From Deltaproteobacteria bacterium (GTDB taxonomy: Bacteria; Desulfobacterota; Desulfarculia; Adiutricales; Adiutricaceae): DNA of 55,448 nt. The position numbers were made by a program, and so were the translations under genes. The notes beneath the pieces are model-generated. The model did no database searches. It was not told the origin of the DNA and worked only from the letters and a program-made list of their open reading frames with translations. The stretch lies in the NCBI GenBank assembly GCA_031263485.1, contig JAISFS010000182.1:1-55448 (forward strand). Direction: 5' to 3'. Positions 27,028 to 35,646 of the stretch are shown in pieces. Position 1 is the stretch's first letter. Every line of letters begins with the position of its first letter.

Positions 27028-29025
27028 ATGATGGTACGACTGATCAAGGAACATCTCACGGCTCCCGTATTCTTCGCGTCGGCGGCCGTCATGATGCTCA
27101 TCTCGGCGTACATAAGCTTCCTCATGAGCGCCGCCTCGGACTACCTCAAGACCGACATCGAGGCGCGGCTCCTGGCCATCTCCAAGCTCGCTGCCTCGAC
27201 CATAACCACCGCGGACGAGCTGGAACGGTACCGCACAGCCGCAGACATGGAAAGCGACGGCTACGCGGAGCTGAAGCGGCGCGTGGCCGACTTCGGGACG
27301 GAATCGGAAGTCCTGTACGTCTACTTCCTGCGCGGCCTTCCCGACGGCCAGTGCCAGTTCATAATCGACAACGACTACACGGAGGATTCCGTGGGGCTCG
27401 CCACGGACCCGCTCCCGGTGGAGCCGGCCGTCGCGTCCGCCTTCGCCGGGAAGGCCGCCTCGGCGGGCCTGGAGACCTACTCGGTGGGCTACACCGGCCT
27501 CCTTTCGGCCTTCGCGCCCGTGACGGCGGCCGACGGCTCCGTTCCCGTGGTCTGCGGCGTGGACATCCCTGACGAGCCGGTGGTGCTCATGCGCTCCAAG
27601 GTCCGCACCACCGCCGTGCTCCTGGCCGTGGCACTCGTCCTGGTCCTGGCCAGCGGCTTCATGGGCTTCAAGCTGTTCAAGAGGAAGGCGGCGCAGTCGG
27701 AGGCCGCGAACATCTCCAAGAGCCGATTCCTGGCCAACATGTCCCACGAGATAAGGACGCCCCTGAACGCCGTGATCGGGCTCTCCGACATCGAGCTCCA
27801 GAAGGACATCCCGGAGGGCACGCGGGGGAGCCTGGAGAAGATCTACAGCTCCGGCACGAACCTCCTGGCCATAATCAACGACATCCTGGACATCTCGAAG
27901 ATCGAGTCCGGGGCCTTCCAGATCATTATCGCCGACTTCGCGACCTCCCAGTTCCTGGCGGACGCCATCCAGCAGAACATCGTGCGCATCGGGACCAAGA
28001 ACATCGTCTTCCGCCTGGAGGTAGACGCCTCGTTCCCGAAGGCGCTCCGCGGGGACGAGCTCCGCATCCGGCAGATCCTCACCAACATCCTCTCCAACGC
28101 TTTCAAGTACACCAAGGAGGGCCAGGTGACCCTCGGGTGCGACTGCGGGACGCCAGGGGACGACGGCTCCGCCGAGGTGACCTTCACGGTCTCCGACACC
28201 GGCGCGGGCATCCGGGCCGAAGACATGCCCAGGCTCTTCGACGACTACGCCCAGATGGACTCCAAGGCCAACCGCAACAACGAGGGCACGGGACTTGGGC
28301 TCTCCATCACCAAGAACCTGGTGGCGCTCATGGGCGGGCGCATCGCGGTGGAGAGCGAGTACGGCAAGGGCACCAGCTTCATGGTTACCCTCCCCCTGGG
28401 CCTGCCCGGCACGGAACAGCTGGGGCCGGAGCTCGCGGCCGATCTGGCCGCCGGGCGCTTCGGCAAGGCCGCGGGCCGCTCCAAGAAGGACTTCGTGCGC
28501 ACCCGGCTCCCTTCGGGCGGGAAGGTGCTGGTGGTCGACGACCTGGACGTGAACCTCCTGGTGGCCCGGGGCCTCCTGAAGCACTACGGGCTCTCGATAG
28601 ACACGGCGACCTCCGGCAAGGAGGCCGTCGACAAGGTCCGCGCCGCCGCGGACGGCCCGGAGTCCGACCGCTACGACATCATCTTCATGGACCACATGAT
28701 GCCCGTCATGGACGGCATCGAGGCCACACGCCTAATCCGGGCGGATCTTGACGGCGACTACGCCAGGAGCGTCCCCATCATCGCGCTCACAGCCAACGCC
28801 CTGGCCGGGAGCCGCGAGATGTTCCTCGAGCACGGTTTCAGCTCCTTCATCTCCAAGCCCATCGATCTGCTGCAGCTGGACGAGGAGCTCGCCAGGTGGA
28901 TCAGGGGCAAGCCGGAGGCGGTCCAGGCGCCCCCGGAAACCTCCCTCGAACCGCCCCTCGACGCCTCCCGCGAATCGCCCGTCGAGGCCGCCCGTCAGAC
29001 CGCCCTGGAGAAGCCCGCCGTCTAG
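27028..29025 (+). CDS. Hybrid sensor histidine kinase with extracytoplasmic sensor and C-terminal receiver
   Basis: 665 residues from the ATG at 27028 (a second ATG follows at once). TM1 spans about residues 12-34 (APVFFASAAVMMLISAYISFLMSA), an extracytoplasmic sensor region about 35-190, and TM2 about 194-216 (TTAVLLAVALVLVLASGFMGF). The HisKA H-box SRFLANMSHEIRTPLNA puts the phosphorylated His at 240. The ATPase domain has NILSNAFKYT (N box), DTGAGI and GTGLGLSI (G boxes). The receiver (about 500-620) has VLVVDD, the phospho-acceptor Asp555 in FMDHMMPVMDG and the conserved Lys in ISKPID. The proline/alanine-rich tail is short. All catalytic residues are present. It may sense a periplasmic signal; its place between the corrinoid blocks makes a regulatory link tempting but unproven. 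No separate response regulator is adjacent. Confidence 0.92.
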   Translation: MMVRLIKEHLTAPVFFASAAVMMLISAYISFLMSAASDYLKTDIEARLLAISKLAASTITTADELERYRTAADMESDGYAELKRRVADFGTESEVLYVYFLRGLPDGQCQFIIDNDYTEDSVGLATDPLPVEPAVASAFAGKAASAGLETYSVGYTGLLSAFAPVTAADGSVPVVCGVDIPDEPVVLMRSKVRTTAVLLAVALVLVLASGFMGFKLFKRKAAQSEAANISKSRFLANMSHEIRTPLNAVIGLSDIELQKDIPEGTRGSLEKIYSSGTNLLAIINDILDISKIESGAFQIIIADFATSQFLADAIQQNIVRIGTKNIVFRLEVDASFPKALRGDELRIRQILTNILSNAFKYTKEGQVTLGCDCGTPGDDGSAEVTFTVSDTGAGIRAEDMPRLFDDYAQMDSKANRNNEGTGLGLSITKNLVALMGGRIAVESEYGKGTSFMVTLPLGLPGTEQLGPELAADLAAGRFGKAAGRSKKDFVRTRLPSGGKVLVVDDLDVNLLVARGLLKHYGLSIDTATSGKEAVDKVRAAADGPESDRYDIIFMDHMMPVMDGIEATRLIRADLDGDYARSVPIIALTANALAGSREMFLEHGFSSFISKPIDLLQLDEELARWIRGKPEAVQAPPETSLEPPLDASRESPVEAARQTALEKPAV

Positions 29026-29540
29026 CGTCTGACGTCGAGCGCACGTGCCCGGTTACGCCCGCGCGTGATCCGGGCCGCCGACCGAAAATCGACGCGCATC
29101 GGCATTGCGCGGGGCAGTTCTCGCTTTCGATCCCGACCAGCCATGGCACGATTTTTTGAATCGACACTTCAGAACGCGCCACGTTCCGTCCGGATTCGTC
29201 CGGCGAACTCGCCAGGAGACCGCAATCCGGCGATGGGGAGCCGTGGGGCTACAGTGCCTACGCGGCGCGGGGCGAGGCAAGTTCGTCGGGTATCCCGGCG
29301 GGCGGCTCCGGCACCCGATCGGCATCGTCGGCAGGGACAAGGCGGGTTTCCTGCGCCTGCACCAGGCCACTTCGGGCGCCTCGCGCACATTTCCGCACAT
29401 ACCGGCTTGGGGCCTCACCCGCCAGGCTGGCCCTGAAGCCTCGCGCTTCTTAAGCGCGACGGCCCCTTGGAGACGGCCTTCCCGAGGCTACCCCGCTTTC
29501 GGACAGACACCCGCACGCTAAAAGATCAAAGGGAGAGGAA
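29026..29540. other. Gap without a supported gene
   Basis: 515 bp between the kinase and the repeat protein gene. Overlapping open frames on both strands show no family resemblance. A ribosome binding site (GGGAGAGG) stands at its end before the ATG at 29541. Confidence 0.5.
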
Positions 29541-31070
29541 ATGGAAAAGATCAGGACGGCTGCCCAGATTAAAAAGCTCGCAAAGGAAATCGGCATGCAT
29601 GCGGGCGATCCCCGTTGGGAGCAGGCAGACGCCAAAGGCTGGAGCATCGCCCACGCCGCCGCGGAAGAAGGGCGACTGCCTTACGGCTTCGATCGCTGGT
29701 AGCTGAACGACTCCAAGGGGCGAAGCGTTGCCCACGTGATGGCCGAGGGATGGTTCCTGCCGACCGGCTTCGACCGTTGGGAGCTGGCCGACAACAGCGG
29801 CTGGTCAGTGGCGCATGCGGCGGCAAAGTCGGGCCATCTGCGTCCCGGTTTCGACCGCTGGGAGATCCGCGATTACTGGGGACAAAGACCGGCGCACGCC
29901 GCGGCTAGCGAGGGCCGCCTGCCTCCCGGATTCGACCGCTGGGAGCTGGCCGATGACAAAGGCTGGACAGTCGCTCACGTCGCGGCGAACGCGGGCCGCC
30001 TGCCTACCGGATTCGACCGCTGGGAGCTGGCCGATGACACAGGCTGGACAGTCGCTCACGCCGCGGCGAACGCGGGCCGCCTGCCTACCGGATTCGACCG
30101 TTGGGAGCTGGCCGATGACAAAGGCTGGACAGTCGCTCACGCCGCGGCGAACGCGCGCCGCCTGCCTATCGGATTCGACCGTTGGGAGCTGGCCGATGAC
30201 AAAGGCTGGACCGTGGCTCATTCGATGGCGAAAGCGGGAATTCTGCCTCCCGGATTCGACCGCTGGGAGCTGGCCGACGGCGAAGGATGGAGTGTGGCGC
30301 ACTCCGCGGCCGGAGCCGGGTATCTCCCGGCGGATTTCGACCGCTGGGGGATTTGCGACAAGGTTAAGTGGTCCGTGGCGCATGTTGCCGCCAGCTGCGG
30401 GACCCTTCCCGCAGGATTCAGCAACTGGACGCTCAGGGACAAAACCGGGGTGACGGTAGCCCACGCGGCGGCGGCAAAGGGCCGCCTGCCTGCCGGATTC
30501 AGCTCGTGGCATCTCGCCGAACCCGGCGGCTGGACGGTCGCACACGAATCGGCCGCGAGCGGATATCTCCCAGAGGGTTTCGATCGTTGGGAGATGTCAG
30601 ATACCGGCGGCATGGCCGTGGCGCACGTCGCCGCGAGGAGCGGGTGCCTGCCGCAGGAATTTGACCGGTGGGAGCTTGCGGATGCCAATGGCTACACGGT
30701 TTTCCACTACGCGGCCGCCAAGGGACTGCTCCCTGAAGGGTTCGATCGCTGGGAGCTGGCCTCTCCGGACGGCGTGACCGTTTACCACGCCGCGGCCAAG
30801 GGCGGCCAACTTCCGCCCGGCTTCAAGGACTGGGGGCTCGCGACGGACTATGGGGATACCGTAGCCCACTGGGCGGCACGGGGAGGGCATCTTCCTCTGG
30901 ACTTCGCCGACTGGGATCTCACGAACAGGCACGGAAACACCGTGTTCGACGCGGCGATGGCGAAGAAGAGCTTCCCCGACGGTCTCTCCATGACCGCCAT
31001 GTTGAAGGCGGTGGGACGATTCAGGGTTGAGGCGATGATCACGAACGGCTACGTCTTCCGTGTCTCGTGA
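29541..31070 (+). pseudogene. 27-residue ankyrin-like repeat protein with an in-frame TAG
   Basis: From the ATG at 29541 (preceded by GGGAGAGGAA) to the TGA at 31068-31070 one frame encodes 509 codons interrupted once, by TAG at 29700-29702. About 17 repeats of 27 residues follow the pattern LADxxGWTVAHxAAxxGxLPxGFDRWE. The motif GWTVAHxAA resembles the TPLHxAA core of ankyrin repeats, but the unit is 27, not 33, residues. The TAG sits exactly where the repeats have GAG (Glu of DRWEL), so a single substitution explains it. Translation could restart at ATG 29736 and give 444 residues. No signal peptide or membrane segment is present, so the product would be cytoplasmic. Copies in the middle are nearly identical in DNA, showing recent expansion. 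Function unknown, perhaps protein binding. A dead paralogue lies at 11285-12229. Confidence 0.75.
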
Positions 31071-31696
31071 CCATGAAATCAGGCCGCCCGCCGGCGCCTC
31101 CCGCTACGCGATACGGAGCCGTAATCTCGCTGTCCCTTGCCGTACAACGCATCTCCGTGTCTCCCGAGTTTCCCCGTTTCCAGCGATCCGCTCTTTTGCC
31201 GATGCCTCCGCGCCGCTCTTTTGCCGATGCCTCCGCGCCGCACATTCCGACCCAATTTCAGGACGGCGGATATTTGAACCATTCTCGCATCCGCTCCTGC
31301 GAGGCAACCGGAATTCTCTGCCGGGCTGGGTTCCGGTTACATGCCTAACCTGAATCGCGACCGTACGGATCCTGTGGCGAGCCATCATCCGGGGCAGCGG
31401 CCCGGGGCAACGCGAAGGTCAATCTGGTTGGCACGGGGTCTGGATCCGGGGTTTGACGTGAAAAATTTGGGGGGCGGCGATCGAGCCAAGCGTGACAAAA
31501 GGATGCGGAAGAGCGGAGAGCGACCGTTAGAGGCTGAATTCCGGCGGACACGTTGGAGAACCGCTTCATATTGTCCGCCGTGCGGAACGCCGGCATCGGT
31601 GGTTTCCAGCCCTACAGACCCTTTGCGCTTTGCGGATAAGCTTGCACGGGGAACGTTTGACTGAGGCGGACCGGCGTGATGCCGGAGACCGGATTC
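31071..31696. other. Gap with a 25-bp duplication
   Basis: 626 bp between two convergent genes. It contains two copies of a 25-bp unit (CTCTTTTGCCGATGCCTCCG...) at 31191-31240. No gene or clear terminator was recognised. Confidence 0.55.
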
Positions 31697-33646
31697 CTAT
31701 CGTCCTGGACGGGGATTCCGCCGGACGGGGAGGTCGATTTCCTGCAGGTCCGCCCTGAGTTCATCGGCTTTCCAGACGACTTTCGCGAAACGTACCATCA
31801 CAGTGGATGTGCCATAAACCGCCACCGCTACGGCTAGTATCGGTTTTCCTGAAGCCAGATAAGGTTTGGCGTAATTCCTTATCAGTATCTGATCGAAAGC
31901 CTCCTCGATTTTCCTTTCAAGGATACGTTTCACGGAATCCGACATGAGCCCCAGTTCAAGGAGCCAAGAGCAGCCGGCAAAATCCGCCGGGTATCCGCTT
32001 CCGTCCGAAGGGGCTGTACGGACCTCGACAGGCGGCTCGCTCCTACGGCCGGAGAGCCCATCGTTATCTTTCCGCATTTCATCGGATTCCAAGTATTTGA
32101 GTTCTATCACTATATATCCGTTTCCGGAAACGTCAAATAAAAGATCGGCTCTGCCTGCATCCGAATACACCTCACCCAAAGCATCCAGCAAGTTGCCGGT
32201 GAAAATCGCGCTTCCGAATCTCATCAGTGTCAGCAAAATCAATTTATAACTTCCTTCGCCTCCGTTTCTGTACCATTCCTTCGGATTTCCCGAAAATATT
32301 GAACTCAGAAGCTTTTCGCACTCATCGACGTTGCAGGACCACAACGACGACAGCAACGCGGCTTTCATGCTCGTGAAGTCAGTCAGCGGATCTCCCGACT
32401 TATTCATGAACCTGAGATTTTTCACAAAAGCTTGGAATTTCGAGGTCAGCTCTTTGTTAATCGCGTCCCTGATCTCGTTGTTGGGGATTTTTAAAAGATA
32501 TTTCAGGGAACTTTTGGTGCTTTCGATGCGGTCTATTGTCAGATAACCGGCCTGCAAAAGAAAAGCCTCGCTATTGATGTTGGAAACGTCCTGGATTGCG
32601 ATAGGGACATCTATGGAAATTTTTTTTCCGAAAATCTCAAAATGTCGTCCATCGAATGAATTAACGATATTTGAGAAAAGTGAGGATCCAGAGTCGTACC
32701 AGTAATCCATGAAAGCAAGGTTTTCCAGAAAACTTTTGATCGAAAATGGGTTTAAGACCATTGAGCATCCGTCCCAGCTGTAACCATCATACCATTGAAC
32801 GATTTCGTCCATGATGTCGGCTTTGGTGGAGCCTTGAGGCAACAAGCCAGTGTCAACAAATCTCGATAGAGCCATGTCAAGGTATTTACCATAGTACGTA
32901 GTGATTTCATCTTGAGTGAAACCGCAGATCATAGAAAAATCTGCATCGAAAGTGAGATCTTTAACGTTATTTAATGCCGAAAACAGTGACAATTGCCTGA
33001 ATTTTGTAATCCCGGTTATGAAAGTAAAGCGCAAAAAATCACTGCATCCCTTGATAGACGAATAAAAATCGTAGAGCATCGACCGTATCTTTTCGATTTT
33101 AGCGGGATCACTCATGTGTTTCAACAGAGGAAAATCATACTCGTCTATGAGAAGGACAACATTCTTCCCGCCAATCTCAACGCGCCCGTCGCCCTTCTTC
33201 CTTCTTTTTGGATTAGAGCATTTCATGGAAACGTTGATTATCAGATCGCTGATGGCGTTGGCGATGCTAGTCTGGCTGATTGGGACCTTATACGAATTCG
33301 CTGTCGGCATCAACTTGCTGATAAGGCCCGCCTGAAACTGGTCAGGATCGGGGTCCACAGTGTTCATATTTATCCGGATCACCGGAAAAGGCTCCCAGTT
33401 GAAACCCGTAGCTCGGGTCTCGATTTCAAGACCAGCGAAGAGCTCACGCCTTCCCTCGAATATCTGACGTATAGTGTCGACAAGAAGGCTTTTGCCGAAT
33501 CTCCTCGGCCTTGCAAGAAAATACGGGCCGTCGGATTTCAAAAGCTTTATGAGTAACCCGGTTTTATCGACGTAAACCGCGCCCAGTTGAATCAATCTCG
33601 CGAAAGAATCAACCGTGGTTTCCACGGAGTTCAACATCTGTTCCAT
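31697..33646 (-). CDS. AAA-ATPase-like / PD-(D/E)XK nuclease family protein (DUF1703 type)
   Basis: A 649-residue cytoplasmic protein of the large AAA-ATPase_like plus PDDEXK_9 family that is often multi-copy in gut anaerobes and in mobile or repetitive contexts. Residues 1-290: YVDKTGLLIKLL, Walker A-like ARPRRFGKSLL (Lys52), Walker B VVLLIDEYDFPLL and FTFITGITKFRQLSLFSALNN. The C-terminal nuclease-like domain has GRADLLFDVSGNGYIVIELKY, the D-x(n)-E-x-K core. Codon use is distinctly AT-richer than the corrinoid genes, which suggests acquisition by transfer. The upstream region has only a weak ribosome binding site (GAGAG); a start at codon 4 is possible. A second family member lies at 50506-52299. 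The biological role of the family is not firmly established. Confidence 0.9.
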   Translation of the reverse strand: MEQMLNSVETTVDSFARLIQLGAVYVDKTGLLIKLLKSDGPYFLARPRRFGKSLLVDTIRQIFEGRRELFAGLEIETRATGFNWEPFPVIRINMNTVDPDPDQFQAGLISKLMPTANSYKVPISQTSIANAISDLIINVSMKCSNPKRRKKGDGRVEIGGKNVVLLIDEYDFPLLKHMSDPAKIEKIRSMLYDFYSSIKGCSDFLRFTFITGITKFRQLSLFSALNNVKDLTFDADFSMICGFTQDEITTYYGKYLDMALSRFVDTGLLPQGSTKADIMDEIVQWYDGYSWDGCSMVLNPFSIKSFLENLAFMDYWYDSGSSLFSNIVNSFDGRHFEIFGKKISIDVPIAIQDVSNINSEAFLLQAGYLTIDRIESTKSSLKYLLKIPNNEIRDAINKELTSKFQAFVKNLRFMNKSGDPLTDFTSMKAALLSSLWSCNVDECEKLLSSIFSGNPKEWYRNGGEGSYKLILLTLMRFGSAIFTGNLLDALGEVYSDAGRADLLFDVSGNGYIVIELKYLESDEMRKDNDGLSGRRSEPPVEVRTAPSDGSGYPADFAGCSWLLELGLMSDSVKRILERKIEEAFDQILIRNYAKPYLASGKPILAVAVAVYGTSTVMVRFAKVVWKADELRADLQEIDLPVRRNPRPGR

Positions 33647-33949
33647 GATTGGGCTCTCATTGCTATATCAGCAGTCCAAACATATTCACTCGCGACTGAG
33701 TATCGCAGAATTTTGGAAGAAAACCAGACTTACGGCGTCCAGGCATGCGAGGCCCGGAATCGTTTGGCGCATGTCCGCGACCAAGGTTGAGTTCGTATCG
33801 CGGTTGGTTTATGACCTAACGCCTATCTCCTCCGGATTTCAGTGTACATGCCTGAACCAGCTTTGTCAACCATCAGTCAGTGACGCGGAATAGCGTTCGG
33901 GATTTTTGACTTTGGCTCGTTTTCTGGGCCATGAAGCCGACAGTCGAAC
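33647..33949. other. Gap upstream of the AAA-ATPase gene
   Basis: About 300 bp of moderate GC, presumably carrying the promoter of the minus-strand AAA-ATPase gene. No clear -35/-10 pair stands out. Confidence 0.4.
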
Positions 33950-34585
33950 GGCCCGAAGAAATGCACGTTGGCGCTCTCCGGCTGCTTGTCTCGGTTGCGG
34001 GAGCTCACATCGTCCGGCACCCCGCTGCACTTGCCGTAGTCGAACCTCAGCTCCGACGCCTCATAGAAGTCCGACTCTTGCTTTCAATCGGTAAACTACC
34101 TGGTCCCCCGGTCCCACCACAGCCCCCTTTCCACGGCGGCGTCCACCATGGCCTCCGGTTAGACGCCCCCGGCAACGTGCTGATGGATGTTGGCGCCCTT
34201 GGGCATCTTCTGGAGGAATGCCACGCGCTGGGCCTCGTCCACCCGGCTCTCCTCGAAAAAGGCCGCCACGACGGGATCCCCGTCCACTGCCGCCCGGCGG
34301 ACGTTCGCCGGGGAAGACGGAAGCGCGGGCCAGGAGGCGGACTCAAGGGCAGGATCTGGCACGGAAGCCATCCGGACGAAAGCCCGGCCCCGGGAACTGG
34401 AGCAGGCCCAGAAACGGTACCGGGCAAAGGTACGAAGGGGGGGACTCGGAAGCCGTCAGGGCCGAAGCCGAACGCCCGGGAGCGGACGGTGGCGCTTGCA
34501 CGGGCGCCTTGGCCGAGGCTTCTGCAGGCACGAGCGCGACGGCAAGCGCCAACGCGAGAGTCGCGGACAGGATGCCCCGCGTCAT
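33950..34585 (-). pseudogene. Remnant of a secreted adenosine-deaminase-like protein
   Basis: At 34585 on the minus strand an ATG opens a good signal peptide (MTRGILSATLALALAVALVP, then AEASA). After a frame change, the frame 34371-34159 reads VDEAQRVAFLQKMPKGANIH followed by QHVAGG. MPKGxxxHxHxxG is the N-terminal metal-binding motif of adenosine deaminases, and secreted ADGF-type enzymes have this extended form. After a stop, PEAMVDAAVERGLWWD fits the helix that normally follows. The remaining about 200 bp contains stops and no catalytic motifs. I infer a dead gene with most of its 3' part lost. An alternative is chance similarity over a short motif. Confidence 0.45.
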
Positions 34586-34750
34586 GCGGGAGAAGGGAAC
34601 GGATGGCGAAATGACGGATCCTTGTAAAATGAGTTGTTGGGGGCAACGGGGGCATCCTGACCAAGTTCGTGCCGCCGGGCACCTGGCCTTTCGCCTCGCA
34701 AACGATAACAGCGGCTTGATTTTCAACGCACAATCGCCCCAAAGCTGATT

Positions 34751-34800
34751 CGGCCCTCCGCAGACTCCGGCCCTCCGCAGGCTCCGGCCCTCCGCAGGCC
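34751..34800. repeat. 17-bp tandem repeat, 3 copies
   Basis: CGGCCCTCCGCAG followed by a variable CTC occurs at 34751, 34768 and 34785. Confidence 0.9.
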
Positions 34801-35364
34801 ATCGTGGTCCCATGACGCCAGGAAGCTCCCCCCTTACCCTGCCCGGCCTCGCCGGAATAGGCCATCGGCGCTTCGCTCGAAGCATCGGATCTGTGCCGGA
34901 AGTCCTGATGTCTCCCCTTGCCTCTGCCTGCCCCCCAACGCATGCCGCCAGACTCTGGACGGGCGGTCGAAAAGTGCCGGTTTTCCGTTCCGGAGACTGC
35001 GCGTCATTCCCGCAAAACCTTGGAAGACGCGCCCATGCGCCCATGTTCAGACTTGAGCAGATCCTGATTTTCTGGACTCCGTCCGCCGCGTATACCCGGC
35101 ATCCGGGCGGCGAAGATTCGCGGCAGACGCATCCGCCCGCGTCCCCCTTCGCGGGTTAACCGGCAGAATCCCCTGCCGGTCTTCTCAGTGTCGTTCTACA
35201 CGGCACCGCAACCTTTCCGCTCGAGCGATTCCCAGCCCTTGCCGTCTCCCGAATCAGGAACATCTGGAGAGACGGGGGCTTTTCAAGAACCGACATCGTT
35301 TCCGGCGTCCGGCCCGGACACGTATGGCGCATCGGCCCCCCTCGCTCCGCCAGTCCCCGTTTTC

Positions 35365-35600
35365 TCCCTCGCGTTCACGTCCGCGTTCGCTTTCTCTCTC
35401 GCGTTCATGTCCACGTTCACTTTCTCCCTCGCGTTCACGTCCGCGTTCGCTTTCACGTCCGCGTTCGCTTTCACGTCCGCGTTCGCTTTCACGTCCCGCG
35501 TTCGCTTTCACGTCCGCGTTCGCTTTCACGTCCGCGTTCGCTTTCACGTCCGCGTTCGCTTTCACGTCCGCGTTCGCGTCCGCGCCCGCGTTCTTGTCGG
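35365..35600. repeat. 18-bp tandem repeat array (GCGTTCGCTTTCACGTCC)
   Basis: More than ten copies or half-copies of an 18-bp unit, with a clean block from about 35440 and a diverged block before it. On the minus strand one frame reads KANADV repeats until an extra base near 35500 switches it to RESERG repeats. The frame break, the absence of a start signal and the position right after a stop codon favour a non-coding minisatellite over a gene. Confidence 0.85.
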
Positions 35601-35646
35601 CTTTCACGTTCTCACCCGCCCTCTGGTTCCCGTTGACGTTACTACT

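Larger units (their letters stand above)
34586..35646. other. Repeat-rich gap downstream of the first CobN-like gene
   Basis: About 1.06 kb without a supported gene. It holds a 17-bp repeat (34751-34800) and an 18-bp array (35365-35600) that begins only about 45 bp after the CobN-like stop codon. Confidence 0.5.

Noticed and set aside
29700-29702. Pyrrolysine or selenocysteine recoding
   Set aside because: The stop replaces a Glu codon of a structural repeat by one substitution, it is TAG not TGA, and no recoding hairpin or active-site context is present.
29541-31070. Canonical ankyrin repeat protein
   Set aside because: Unit length is 27, not 33, and the FDRWELAD segment is not an ankyrin feature; I keep only ankyrin-like.
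35254-35607. Small lysine/alanine/aspartate repeat protein (KANADV) on the minus strand
   Set aside because: The repeat changes frame within the array, there is no start signal, and it sits right after a stop codon; better seen as a minisatellite.
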